Positions 1-8,562 of a stretch of 34,456 nucleotides of DNA are shown here, piece by piece (position 1 is the first letter of the stretch; the number at the start of each line of letters is the position of its first letter). This DNA comes from CAYWFU01 sp964457585. Lineage in GTDB: Bacteria; JACRDZ01. The DNA is taken from positions 1 to 34,456 of the forward strand of contig CAYWFU010000027.1 in the NCBI GenBank assembly GCA_964457585.1. Direction: 5' to 3'. A model generated the notes under the pieces. It saw nothing but the letters and a program-made list of their open reading frames with translations, did not search any database and was not told the origin of the DNA. The translations under genes were made by a program, and so were the position numbers.

Positions 1-350
1 TATCTTTATAAATATGGTTAGGGTAAAGGTTAGGAAGCCAGTTTAGGGAATAGGTATGGGTTTGGGTTTATTCTTTGAAAAATTTCCCCATGCTTCCCTT
101 AATCTATATAACTGCCTCCCTGACACATCATATAATTCAACAAATTCCTGACAAATATTTTTATCAATATATTTGCCATAAATATCACGACACATTTCTA
201 AACCTCTATAAGTCTAAGTTAAGGTTATGGTTAAGATGCCTGTTTAGCCTTTGGGTTAGGTTTTCAGGCCTTTAACCCTTACCTAACTCCTAAACTGGCC
301 TCCTTACCTTTACCTTTCTTTTTTATACTTTCAATTTCCTATACTTTAGG
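1..350. repeat. Gene-free region with imperfect long inverted repeat
   Basis: I see no credible gene here. Arms at 22-49 and 287-314 are inverted copies of each other (24 of 28 positions pair), and the interior carries further GGTTAGG/CCTAACC-type words in both orientations, so the whole stretch can fold on itself. The only ORF (75-275, 66 aa) has no ribosome binding site, resembles no family I know and crosses the folded region. It looks like a non-autonomous palindromic element or repeat debris. No transposase is visible. Confidence 0.5.
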
Positions 351-478
351 TCGCCTTCGGCAGCAACTTAAGTTACAAAGTGACAGAGGCACAAAGGCAC
401 AAAGTGAAAACAGTTCCAAAGCATAGAGTTTTTAGTTTTAAAACTTTGTGCCTCAGTGCCTATGTGCCTTTGTGCCTA
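351..478. repeat. Dispersed 128-bp imperfect palindrome, copy 1
   Basis: The left half carries repeated GGCACAAAG words and the right half their reverse complement (CTTTGTGCC), so the element folds into a long imperfect hairpin. A second copy in the same orientation lies at 23443-23570, with matching flanks such as GCAGCAACTTAA. No coding content is visible. It behaves like a MITE or large REP sequence. Nearby sequence gives no clear target-site duplication. Confidence 0.75.
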
Positions 479-510
479 ATTAGTTTTTTAATTTCCTGTA
501 CTTTAAAATA

Positions 511-564
511 GCTCGATAAATCGAGCAACTACAAATAAAAAATCCACCTATTACTCCCTCTGCC
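511..564. repeat. 54-bp repeat, copy of the beta-helix gene tail
   Basis: It matches 1402-1455 over 54 bases with two differences. It begins with a small palindrome (GCTCGAT, two-base loop, ATCGAGC) and ends in the complement of the last codons and stop (QRE-stop) of the large beta-helix gene. This may be the surviving tail of a lost paralogue, or simply a repeat that supplies the 3' end of the intact gene. Confidence 0.7.
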
Positions 565-893
565 CAATGGCATTGACACTAAAAGTATGTTATCAAATTG
601 AGCATTGACAATTGAGCATTGAGTATTGAGCATTAAATCATCCTTTTGCCTATTGTTTTTATGCTGCTATTAATGAAGAACCCTGTGGCAGGGTATCTTC
701 TGTCTCTGATAGGAATATTTTATTATTTATATTTGTGCCAATTCATGGCACTTCCAGATAATTTTGCATAGTTCATTACATTCATTCATAGTAACATCTA
801 TGGAATTATTTTAGCCCTTAATGCTCAATTGTCAATGCTCAATCGCCAATTTGTTTTTTTAATATAATTGACAATTTAGTATCAATGCCATTG
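565..893. repeat. Composite inverted-repeat element
   Basis: The outer arms, 565-582 and 876-893, are 18-base inverted copies with one mismatch. A second nested pair of arms (about 595-635 and 818-850) is made of tandem TTGAGCATTGA-like words. A single copy of the outer end recurs at 27357-27374. The interior also contains the dispersed element copy at 680-761. No ORF is credible. It looks like a nested non-autonomous element. Confidence 0.65.
680..761. repeat. Dispersed signal-peptide-inserting element, copy 1 (intergenic)
   Basis: It shares the core CTCTGATAGGAATATT and the GTGCCAATTCATGGCAC palindrome followed by TCCAGATAA with copies at 7079-7164, 15869-16000 and (opposite orientation) 19369-19463. 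This copy is intergenic. Read on the minus strand in the frame used by the coding copies, it meets stop codons just after GAATTGGCACAA. Confidence 0.7.
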
Positions 894-935
894 CGTTCCT
901 GCGGGGTCGGCTGCAGCAAATTGTTATATGGTTTA

Positions 936-1319
936 TTATTTCATCATAGCATAAGCCGCCGGCAATGGACCTGCGGCAACAAACTTTTTTAAACGAGAAT
1001 CTACCATTAGATTAAGACCTTCTAAAGTTCTTGCGCCAAGCAGAAGCATATCACCTTCTTCACCAAATACAACTTCATCAATTGTAAAAAATTCTTCTAT
1101 TTTAATGACAACAAATCCAATGTTTCTAGTTATCTTTTGACCATTTGCCATAATAAATACTAAATCTTTTTTTTCGCGAGTGACATCTATTTTATGAAGC
1201 GTTTCACTTGAAATCCATGTATATTCACTCCCTGTATCAACAAGCATTTTTGGTATAGAAACTGACTTTTTTCTATTGATATGATTTTCAATTATACATT
1301 TTGTGTAGAAAGTACCCAT
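936..1319 (-). CDS. Retropepsin-like (clan AA) aspartic protease
   Basis: A 127-aa cytosolic protein with the hallmark aspartic protease motif D28-T29-G30 followed by S and a hydrophobic strand, and a later LLLGA segment that fits the second structural motif of single-domain retropepsins. Such proteins act as homodimers, each supplying one Asp. ATG at 1319 is preceded by AAGGAGG at about 7 bases, so the start is secure. The gene is probably monocistronic, or once coupled to an upstream gene of which only about 26 codons remain (1320-1397). Substrate unknown. The family is sure; the physiological role is not. Confidence 0.8.
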   Translation of the reverse strand: MGTFYTKCIIENHINRKKSVSIPKMLVDTGSEYTWISSETLHKIDVTREKKDLVFIMANGQKITRNIGFVVIKIEEFFTIDEVVFGEEGDMLLLGARTLEGLNLMVDSRLKKFVAAGPLPAAYAMMK

Positions 1320-1397
1320 GATAATCCTCCTTATTTTTTCAATATATTCTTTATCTAATTCAATAGCTATTTGATAATATGCTCTTGAATCTATAAA
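1320..1397 (-). pseudogene. Possible 3' remnant of a lost gene
   Basis: Directly upstream of the protease, and in the same frame as its ATG, about 26 codons read as a charged, helical tail (contains YYQIAIELDKEYIEKIRR). The frame is closed upstream by a TAA lying next to the small palindrome at 1402-1417. The protease ribosome binding site lies inside it, as in a coupled operon. I infer that an upstream gene was cut off at the palindrome. This could be chance open frame. Confidence 0.25.
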
Positions 1398-1401
1398 TTA
1401 G

Positions 1402-1455
1402 GCTCGATAAATCGAGCAACTACAGATAAAAAATCCACCCATTACTCCCTCTGCC
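1402..1455. repeat. 54-bp repeat overlapping the beta-helix stop codon
   Basis: Second copy of the repeat at 511-564. It covers the final codons and TAA of the large beta-helix gene and the REP-like palindrome (1402-1417) just beyond it, which may also act as an mRNA 3'-end hairpin. Confidence 0.7.
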
Positions 1456-4400
1456 ACGTCATCGCATCTCTATCTCTTATTAGCGGGCTTCTCCACTCGC
1501 TGTAATTTATATAATCCGTTACTTTATCCCCTTTGCCGCGTGGATTATACCATTCTCCGCCTTTACCTCGATTATCATTATCATCTAATGGCCCTGTTAT
1601 ATCTCCCCACCAATTATATTTTGCATTGATTAAAATTGGAGAAATATTATAAATTCCATAACCTGAATTATTGTAAATATAACTGTAATTTATTAGTGGT
1701 GCAGAATTGATTGAATAAATTCCACCTTGAGTATTAGAAGTTATAGCAGAATTGAACACACGAGGGAAAGAAGAACTTAAATATATTCCATAGTTTTCAT
1801 TGCTCTTTATAACATTTTCTATTATTAATGGCTTGCTGTTTTCGCCATCTACTTTTATCCCATTTGTTCTGCTCTCTTTTATCTCGCATTTACTTATTTT
1901 CGGTGAACTATTATTTATATATATATTTTCATCTTTATAGCGGTTGTAAAATGCAGAATTGGCAACCTCTCGAGCATATACTCCTGCACCATACTCAATT
2001 TTGCAATTCTCCAGTATTGTGCCCTGAGCGCTCGCACTATCATAATCCACTGCTCCATCATCTATATGTATATTTGCCCATGCGCCTTTAATTGGTGTCT
2101 CATCAGTCATAGCGGTGAATATTATCTTTTCTGTATTTTTACCTATTGCTTGTAATATACCTTTTTTATTGCTGCTGCCTATTTGCAGTCCGGTATAACT
2201 ATCAAACCGCACTTCTACTCCCGGTTCTATTCCCAATGTTACTGTCGTGTCGCCATAAACAGATATGGGGGCATAAGGTATTATATAATCATAATTAATA
2301 TTTCTATCATAATTTGGATTGACAACATCATATCTAATATATTCTTTTTTTAATATTATATTTTGTGTTATTCTCTCGCCTAATATTTCAAAACCTGATT
2401 TCCCATTATTACTATAGACATTATTATATAATTGATTTATTTTGTTCGCTCCAATTCTTATTCCATAATTAATATTATTACTTATAGCATTTCCTGTGAT
2501 TACAGGATTACTCCCTGCATCACGACAATACATCCCATAGCCTTTATTTTGCTCAATTTTATTATTCTCTATTGTTGGAGAAGCATTGATGCAATATATT
2601 CCATGCATACTGCTATATTTTATAACGCTGTTTTTTATTACTGGAGAAGCATCTGAAAAATATAAATTAGCATTACTTATACCGCCATATTCTATCAAAC
2701 AATTATCTAAAATAGTATTCTCATCAACTGTACCCCCATAAAAAGATATTCCATCCCAATTTGACCCAATATTATTAGAAGTAAATTTTATTTGTTCTGC
2801 TGCTCCTATTGCTGACAATGCTCCATTAGTTACACTTAATCCAGCATTAGCCTCAAATTTTAATTCTACTCCAGATTCAATATTTAACATGGGAATAGTT
2901 GTTCCTGATATATTTATATCTCCTCCAATTATATATGGATTATTCCGCTTCTCCCATACTGCTGTATCAGCTACTGTACCGCCAACAACATATATCCCAT
3001 CTTTAGCATTACTGCTGATATTATTATTCTTTAATTTCCAGATACTATTTGCACCTATACGCAATCCATACTCTCCATTACCAGTTATATCATTTGCTGT
3101 TATTTGAGCATCATCAGCACTGGTTTCATTAAATATTCCATATCCATTATTCCCTGTTATTTTGCTGTTATCTATGATGAGGACAGAATTATTATTATAA
3201 ATCCCATGCTGATAACTTTTCTGGATTATACTATTTTCTATTTTTAATTTTACGCCATAAAATAAATAAATATTTCCTGGATTATTTTTGCCTCCATATT
3301 CGACTGTACACCAATCCATTTCTGAAATTGTATTTGCATTGCCGCCTGAAAATATTATCCCTTTCCAATCACCAGAATTAGGATTTTCTTCATTGGAAGT
3401 AAATTTTATTGGTTTATCTTTTGTACCGATAGCTTTTAATTCTGATGGATAAGTGCTATATCCATAAAAATACAATCCTGTATCTTTTTTAAACCTCAAC
3501 TCTACTCCTGATTCTACAATTAACTTAACTTTATCATTACTTCGACTGGAAAAATAAATATCACCATTTATATAATATGGTATATTAATTTCTTTAAAAG
3601 TTATCTCTCCACTATTAATAGCAAATACTAATGAATTTCCCAATATTTCCACCCTATCAGGATTGTTGTTACCATAAGTATTATCTTTTTCTAACTTATT
3701 TACATTATAAATTGACATCCCTATTGGATAACTGCCATTATCGGTAATTGCATTATTTTTTATCTGCGGTTGGTTATTGATCCCAAAGCTGGAAATTCCG
3801 TATGCATTATTATTATTTATTTTATTATTGGTTATTATTGGACTGCTATTACCATCTATTGTAATACCATTTGAACGACTATTTATTATTTCACAGCTAT
3901 CGAACATTGGGGAACAATTGGTTATGTAAATATTTTCTGCGCCAAATTCAATTTTGCAATTTTCTAATATTGTTCCTTCTTGCGTAATACTATTATAATC
4001 ACCAGTACTATTATCAAAATAAATATTGTTCCAGTATCCCTTTTGAGGGTTATTTGTATTCGCAGTAAAAATAATTTTATTTGCTGATGTACCTATAGCA
4101 CGTAAAATACCTTTATTATTTCCAGTTCCAACTCTTATTCCAATACCTCCACTAAATCTTACTTCTACACCAGCTTCAATTGTTAATGTTACTGAATTAT
4201 TTAGATTACCATAAACAGATATTGATGCCCAAACCACGTCAAACCTTTTATATCTTTCTTCCAAAATTGTATCTTGAGTTATTCTCTCACCAATTATTTC
4301 CAATCCTGTTTTTATATTACTATCTATAGTATTGTTACTTATCTGTCTTAATTTGTCTGCTCCGATTTTTATAGCATAATTCTTGTTGTTTGTAATGATG

Positions 4401-7198
4401 TTGTTCGTAATGAGAGGGCTATTCCATATATCATAACAATATATCCCATATCCATTATTACTATTTATATTGTTTCCATCTATTATAGGGGAGGAATTAT
4501 TTATGCAATATATACCTGAACCGCCACTGTTGATAATAGTATTGCTGCTGATAATTTTTGGATTGCTATTATTCTCACAATACACACCATTAGAACCAGA
4601 ACCATCAATAGTATTTTTTTCTATTAAAGGGGAGGAGTTTGTACAATATATACCATTTGTACTGCTGTTCTTTATTATACAATTTTTTATATTTGGAGAA
4701 GCATCAAAAAAATATAAATTAGCATTACTTATTCCGCCATATTCTATTAAACAATTATCTAAAATAGTATTCGCGTCAATTGTCCCACCATAAAAAGATA
4801 TCCCATCCCAATCTGAACCAATATTATTAGAAGTGAATTTTATTTGTTCTGGTGTTCCGATTGCAGACAATGCTCCATTATTTACACTTAATCCTGCATA
4901 TGCCTCAAATTTTAATTCAACACCTGATTCAATACTTAGTATAGGATTATTTGTTCCAAATATATTAATATCTCCCCCAATTATGTATGGACTATTTTCT
5001 TTCTTCCATACTGCTGTATCAGTTATAATTCCACCAAAAACATAAATCCCTTCTTTATTATTACTGTTTATGCTATTATCGATTAATTTTCCTATACTAT
5101 TAACTCGTATACGTAATCCATAATCCCCATTACTTTCTATAATACAATCTCTCATTTCAAAGTTAGGTGCATCAGCATATACTCCAGAATTATTATTCTC
5201 TATTATTTTAGATGAATTAATTGTGATGGAACTATTTCGTTGATAGAATCCATAATATATTCCATATTGTTTACTTTTCTTAATAGTGCAATTGCGTAAT
5301 TCTAATTTTGAATTATAGAAATATAAAGATATATTTCCAGAATATCGAGGATATCCACTTCCCCCGCCATATTCTATCTGGCACCATTCCATTTCTGATT
5401 TAGTATCTGCATTACTCCCTGAAAAAATTATACCAGCCCAATCACCAGGATTAGAATTACCTCCATTAATTGAGGTAAATTTTATAGGTTTGTCTTTTGT
5501 ACCTATTGCTATTAATTCTGTAGAGGAACCTGGATAGGAACCGCAATATAACCCTACATCCCTATTAAATCTTAATTCTATTCCTGGTTCAAATTTTAAT
5601 CTAACTATAATATCTGGATTTTGATTTTGCACATTGATATTACCATTAATAAAATAAGGGATGTCAATATCTTTAAAAATTATTTCTCCATTATTTATTA
5701 CCTCCCCAATAACCTCTATCATGTCATTCTCACTATAAGTATTGTCTCGATCTAATCCATTCATGGAATTGATAAATATCCTTATTGGATAACTGCCATT
5801 GCTAATAAAGTCATTACCTTTTATCTGCGGCTTGACAGTACTATCATTATTAAATATCCCATATGTTCCATTATTACTTATTGTATTACCAGTTATTAAA
5901 GGACTGCTGCTGCCAGATATTTTTATTCCATTTGTTCTGCTTTCTTTTATTTCGCATTTGCTTATTTTTGGTGAACTGTTGGAAATGTAGATATTTTCAT
6001 CAGCATAATAACTTCCATATTCAATGATACAATTCTCCAATATAGTGCCTTCATATGTTATGTCATCATAATCCATTGACCCATCATCAATAAATATATT
6101 TCTCCATGAGCCTTTTACTGGACTTGTTGTATTTGATGTGAATTTTATCTTATTTGTATCAGTACCTATTGCCTGCAATATTCCTCCACTACTTCCACTG
6201 CCAACCTGCAGCCCTGCATTATTACCAAATCGTATTTCCACTCCAGGTTCTATTGTTAATTTAGGCACATTATCTCCATAAATTTGAATATTTCCCTCAA
6301 CAATATCATATCTTTTATAAACTTCTTTTAAAGTTATATTTTCAGTTATTCTTTCCCCTATCAGTTCAATACCTGATCGTATATTACCCGAAATATTATT
6401 ATTATCAACATTCTTTATTTTACTTATTCTTATTCTTATTGCATAACTGCCATTTTCATTAAAATTATTATTTCCAATAAAGGGGTTACTATATATATCA
6501 TTGCAATAAATACCATAACCATCATTATTTATAATCTGATTTCCAACTATATTTGGGCTAGAATCCCCAGTTATTCTTATCCCTTCTGCTCTACTTTCTC
6601 TTATTATACATTGATTTATAGAAGGAGAACTATTATAGATATATATATTTTCATTTGCAGAACCACCTTGTGCGCCATATTCTATAATGCAGTTTTGTAT
6701 TGTAGTTCCGTCCCCTCCATCATCAATAAATATATTTCTCCATGAGCCTTTTGTTGGACTTGTTGTTGTATTTGATGTGAATTTTATCTTTTCTGTTTCA
6801 TTACCTATTGCCTGCAATATTCCTCTACTACTTCCACTGCCAACCTGCAGCCCTGCACTATAACCAAATCGTATCTCTACACCTGGTTCTATTGTTAATG
6901 TTACAGGATCTGTATCCCCATAAATTTGGATTATTGAAGTAACTATGTATGGACTATTAGCTTTTGTCCAAACAGTATTAGCAGAAATTCTTCCTCCAAC
7001 ATTAGTAGCTGCATGAATATCGGATGTGTGAGATATAAATAAAAGCAGTAAATTTAGAATTAAAATATTTATTAAGTGCCCTGCAGCAGCACCGCAAAAT
7101 ATCTTTTCTCTCTGATAGGAATATTTGTTCTTATATTGCGCCAATTCATAGTACATCCAGATAAAAAATTTTTGTGAGGGGATTTTTTTTATTTCCAT
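1442..7198 (-). CDS. Giant secreted right-handed parallel beta-helix protein
   Basis: About 1918 aa with a hydrophobic signal segment (residues about 43-60, ending near SDIHA) and then eight modules of about 212-250 aa, each opening with a strand of the type IE-x-GVE-[IVL]-[RK]-F followed by GL, an AIG turn and KFTSN. Inside modules are NosD/pectate-lyase-like rungs (SSP-x-I, GI-x-x, NNI) and a final NWWG motif at the C-terminus. Module classes run A-A-B-C-A-B-C-A, pointing to a duplicated ABC block of about 690 aa. It is probably a cell-surface or extracellular polysaccharide-binding or -cleaving protein; no catalytic residues can be assigned. ATG at 7198 is preferred over ATG 7207, because AAGGA lies about 8 bases before it. 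A dispersed palindromic element is translated within residues about 12-43. Confidence 0.85.
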   Translation of the reverse strand: MEIKKIPSQKFFIWMYYELAQYKNKYSYQREKIFCGAAAGHLINILILNLLLLFISHTSDIHAATNVGGRISANTVWTKANSPYIVTSIIQIYGDTDPVTLTIEPGVEIRFGYSAGLQVGSGSSRGILQAIGNETEKIKFTSNTTTSPTKGSWRNIFIDDGGDGTTIQNCIIEYGAQGGSANENIYIYNSSPSINQCIIRESRAEGIRITGDSSPNIVGNQIINNDGYGIYCNDIYSNPFIGNNNFNENGSYAIRIRISKIKNVDNNNISGNIRSGIELIGERITENITLKEVYKRYDIVEGNIQIYGDNVPKLTIEPGVEIRFGNNAGLQVGSGSSGGILQAIGTDTNKIKFTSNTTSPVKGSWRNIFIDDGSMDYDDITYEGTILENCIIEYGSYYADENIYISNSSPKISKCEIKESRTNGIKISGSSSPLITGNTISNNGTYGIFNNDSTVKPQIKGNDFISNGSYPIRIFINSMNGLDRDNTYSENDMIEVIGEVINNGEIIFKDIDIPYFINGNINVQNQNPDIIVRLKFEPGIELRFNRDVGLYCGSYPGSSTELIAIGTKDKPIKFTSINGGNSNPGDWAGIIFSGSNADTKSEMEWCQIEYGGGSGYPRYSGNISLYFYNSKLELRNCTIKKSKQYGIYYGFYQRNSSITINSSKIIENNNSGVYADAPNFEMRDCIIESNGDYGLRIRVNSIGKLIDNSINSNNKEGIYVFGGIITDTAVWKKENSPYIIGGDINIFGTNNPILSIESGVELKFEAYAGLSVNNGALSAIGTPEQIKFTSNNIGSDWDGISFYGGTIDANTILDNCLIEYGGISNANLYFFDASPNIKNCIIKNSSTNGIYCTNSSPLIEKNTIDGSGSNGVYCENNSNPKIISSNTIINSGGSGIYCINNSSPIIDGNNINSNNGYGIYCYDIWNSPLITNNIITNNKNYAIKIGADKLRQISNNTIDSNIKTGLEIIGERITQDTILEERYKRFDVVWASISVYGNLNNSVTLTIEAGVEVRFSGGIGIRVGTGNNKGILRAIGTSANKIIFTANTNNPQKGYWNNIYFDNSTGDYNSITQEGTILENCKIEFGAENIYITNCSPMFDSCEIINSRSNGITIDGNSSPIITNNKINNNNAYGISSFGINNQPQIKNNAITDNGSYPIGMSIYNVNKLEKDNTYGNNNPDRVEILGNSLVFAINSGEITFKEINIPYYINGDIYFSSRSNDKVKLIVESGVELRFKKDTGLYFYGYSTYPSELKAIGTKDKPIKFTSNEENPNSGDWKGIIFSGGNANTISEMDWCTVEYGGKNNPGNIYLFYGVKLKIENSIIQKSYQHGIYNNNSVLIIDNSKITGNNGYGIFNETSADDAQITANDITGNGEYGLRIGANSIWKLKNNNISSNAKDGIYVVGGTVADTAVWEKRNNPYIIGGDINISGTTIPMLNIESGVELKFEANAGLSVTNGALSAIGAAEQIKFTSNNIGSNWDGISFYGGTVDENTILDNCLIEYGGISNANLYFSDASPVIKNSVIKYSSMHGIYCINASPTIENNKIEQNKGYGMYCRDAGSNPVITGNAISNNINYGIRIGANKINQLYNNVYSNNGKSGFEILGERITQNIILKKEYIRYDVVNPNYDRNINYDYIIPYAPISVYGDTTVTLGIEPGVEVRFDSYTGLQIGSSNKKGILQAIGKNTEKIIFTAMTDETPIKGAWANIHIDDGAVDYDSASAQGTILENCKIEYGAGVYAREVANSAFYNRYKDENIYINNSSPKISKCEIKESRTNGIKVDGENSKPLIIENVIKSNENYGIYLSSSFPRVFNSAITSNTQGGIYSINSAPLINYSYIYNNSGYGIYNISPILINAKYNWWGDITGPLDDNDNRGKGGEWYNPRGKGDKVTDYINYSEWRSPLIRDRDAMTWQRE
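7079..7164 (-). repeat. Dispersed element, copy 2 (in-frame in the beta-helix gene)
   Basis: This copy encodes FFIWMYYELAQYKNK and the following residues up to the hydrophobic core of the signal peptide. The same words, FFIW and ELAQYKNK, occur in the unrelated ApbE protein through copy 3. The stop codons found in the intergenic copies are absent because CAATATAAGAACAAA replaces CAAATATAAATAATAAA. Confidence 0.75.
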
Positions 7199-7332
7199 TA
7201 GCTGCATCCTTTAAAACTTCAGATCGATATATTGAGTGAGTAAAATTTTGGATTAATTTGTATTATTATTTATCGAATTAAATTTGTCAATAAAATAATA
7301 GAAATTTTCAAAAATATTGTTTCTCTGTAGTT

Positions 7333-7463
7333 GGGGCTGTCCAAAAAGGTGTCATTCCGCACTTGATGCGGAATCCAGACTTTTAAATATCGGCTTAAAT
7401 ACTGGATTCCCGCTTTCGCGGGAATGACAAAAAAGTAATTTTTGTACCTTTTTGGACAGCCCC
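7333..7463. mobile_element. MITE-like element with 18-bp perfect terminal inverted repeats
   Basis: Ends GGGGCTGTCCAAAAAGGT (7333-7350) and its exact reverse complement (7446-7463) enclose a second palindrome (arms about 7351-7378 and 7402-7428) of the GTCATTCC...GGAATGAC type. No coding sequence. The ends resemble those of IS5/IS1182-type insertion sequences, which suggests trans-mobilisation, although no transposase is present. A relative with the same ends and a different interior lies at 20835-20952. Confidence 0.8.
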
Positions 7464-7481
7464 TTAAAAGAGCTTGATAAG

Positions 7482-7513
7482 CTTGTACTCAACATAATTA
7501 ATTGAGTATCAAG
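7482..7513. terminator. Hairpin downstream of the TA/duplicated-tail unit
   Basis: Imperfect stem CTTGTACTCAA with TTGAGTATCAAG around a 9-base loop, lying after the duplicated gene tail on the minus strand. There is no clear T-run on either side, so it may be repeat-derived rather than a true Rho-independent terminator. Confidence 0.35.
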
Positions 7514-7531
7514 TAACCACAATATTTAGGC

Positions 7532-7643
7532 TTTATTCATAGCAGTTCATATGAAAAATTTCTTTTGATGTTAACCGTATACTGCTCTGCACTGAAAGAT
7601 ATTGAGGAGGAAAAGCATCAGTGTCAATATAGCTAATTCGAAT
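7532..7643 (-). repeat. Direct repeat: orphan copy of the nitroreductase gene tail
   Basis: 112 bases equal to 8451-8562 except at three positions (7605, 7632, 7634). It reproduces the last codons and the stop of the nitroreductase gene and ends one base before the antitoxin stop codon (7644-7646). The two copies are exactly 919 bases apart and bracket the toxin-antitoxin pair, which implies that insertion of the pair duplicated, or carried, this gene end. Confidence 0.9.
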
Positions 7644-7898
7644 TCAGTATTTCCATATTTTTTCATCAATTGTTTCAAAATCAGTAATCTTATTCTTAAA
7701 ATCTTTAAAATCTTTTTCATTCCATGTGCCGGCTAAATGATCCAGATCATGATAAATAGTTTTTCTTTTTTTTAATCCCAAAGCTTCTTTAATAACTTCC
7801 AATATTATTGAATTAACACTCGTTCTCTCTTTTTTTGCTTTTTCTTTTAAGGCTCTTGAAACTTCGTTATCAATGCCTCTAACAGTTATTGTGTTCAT
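7644..7898 (-). CDS. VapB/FitA-like ribbon-helix-helix antitoxin
   Basis: 84 aa. The N-terminal ITVRGIDNEVSRALKEKAK strand and helices form an RHH DNA-binding domain; the C-terminal DLDHLAGTW...F-x-x-ID-x-x-IW tail is typical of antitoxins that clamp PIN toxins. Start ATG 7898 has GGAGA about 5 bases upstream. It lies 36 bases downstream of the toxin gene, so the order is toxin first, the reverse of most vapBC loci. Expected to neutralise the toxin and repress the promoter. Its stop codon abuts the duplicated nitroreductase tail. Confidence 0.85.
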   Translation of the reverse strand: MNTITVRGIDNEVSRALKEKAKKERTSVNSIILEVIKEALGLKKRKTIYHDLDHLAGTWNEKDFKDFKNKITDFETIDEKIWKY

Positions 7899-7934
7899 AA
7901 TTATCTCCTGTAAAGAGATTGGGTATTTCAGACA

Positions 7935-8330
7935 TCAATCATTATATAATAAAAGACCATTAACATGTTTAAAGTGTTCATCATAAGTAAAAAGAGATAG
8001 TCCATATCTCATTGACGAAGCTGCGACCCACATATCATTTGTTGGAATAGGGTTACCTTTTTTCTTTAAATCCCAATAAATTTTCGCGTAAAAACTTGTT
8101 GTTTCTTCATCTATATTGAGAATGTAAACCCTTTGAGAATCAAGAAATTGATTTAGCTCTTTTATATTATCAGGTTCTTTATTACCACCTTTAAAACCAC
8201 CTAATATTTCTCCTAATACTATAACATTAATTCCAATATACTCAACTTTTTTTATAATTTCAACAGAAACAGGATCATTTCGTTTAAAAAATGCATAGAT
8301 ATTTGTATCAATTAAAATTCGTTTTATCAT
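7935..8330 (-). CDS. PIN-domain ribonuclease toxin (VapC-like)
   Basis: 131 aa with the PIN acidic set D8 (LIDTN), E41 (LGEIL), D99 (TNDMW) and D117 (TYDEHF), spaced as in VapC toxins, which are metal-dependent RNases that cleave tRNA or rRNA. ATG 8330 has a modest upstream AGGA. It is the first gene of the pair, followed by the RHH antitoxin, and both lie between 112-bp direct repeats. A good promoter lies upstream (8362-8390). All catalytic positions are present, so the toxin is probably intact. Confidence 0.88.
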   Translation of the reverse strand: MIKRILIDTNIYAFFKRNDPVSVEIIKKVEYIGINVIVLGEILGGFKGGNKEPDNIKELNQFLDSQRVYILNIDEETTSFYAKIYWDLKKKGNPIPTNDMWVAASSMRYGLSLFTYDEHFKHVNGLLLYND

Positions 8331-8361
8331 CTACTTAATCCTATTTTTATAATGTCAAATT

Positions 8362-8390
8362 ATGATAGCATATTGAATCTTATTTTGCAA
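8362..8390 (-). promoter_or_regulatory. Sigma70-type promoter for the TA pair
   Basis: On the minus strand TTGCAA (8385-8390), a 17-base spacer, then TATCAT (8362-8367), giving a start site near 8355, about 25 bases before the toxin ATG. Sequence inspection only. Confidence 0.5.
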
Positions 8391-8450
8391 CTAAAATTGG
8401 GGCATGACTCTAATGGTATGTCCAGATAAGTTTATTTTAGAGCTGTTTTT

Positions 8451-8562
8451 TTTATTCATAGCAGTTCATATGAAAAATTTCTTTTGATGTTAACCGTATA
8501 CTGCTCTGCACTGAAAGATATTGCGGAGGAAAAGCATCAGTGTCAATATAACCAATTCGAAT
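8451..8562 (-). repeat. Direct repeat: genuine 3' end of the nitroreductase gene
   Basis: Partner of 7532-7643. It begins one base outside the TAA stop of the nitroreductase gene and extends about 36 codons into the coding sequence, with 109 of 112 identical bases. Confidence 0.9.

Noticed and set aside
75..275. 66-aa plus-strand ORF
   Set aside because: No ribosome binding site, lies inside the folded repeat region, no family resemblance.
1..300. Telomere- or tandem-like GGTTAGG words
   Set aside because: They are irregular and arranged as inverted arms, not as a tandem array.
351..478. CRISPR-like repeated GGCACAAAG words
   Set aside because: Spacers are absent and the words form one palindrome, not a regular array; no cas gene is nearby.
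1828..5990. Plus-strand ORFs over the beta-helix gene
   Set aside because: They are antisense shadows of the AT-rich repeated coding sequence, without ribosome binding sites.
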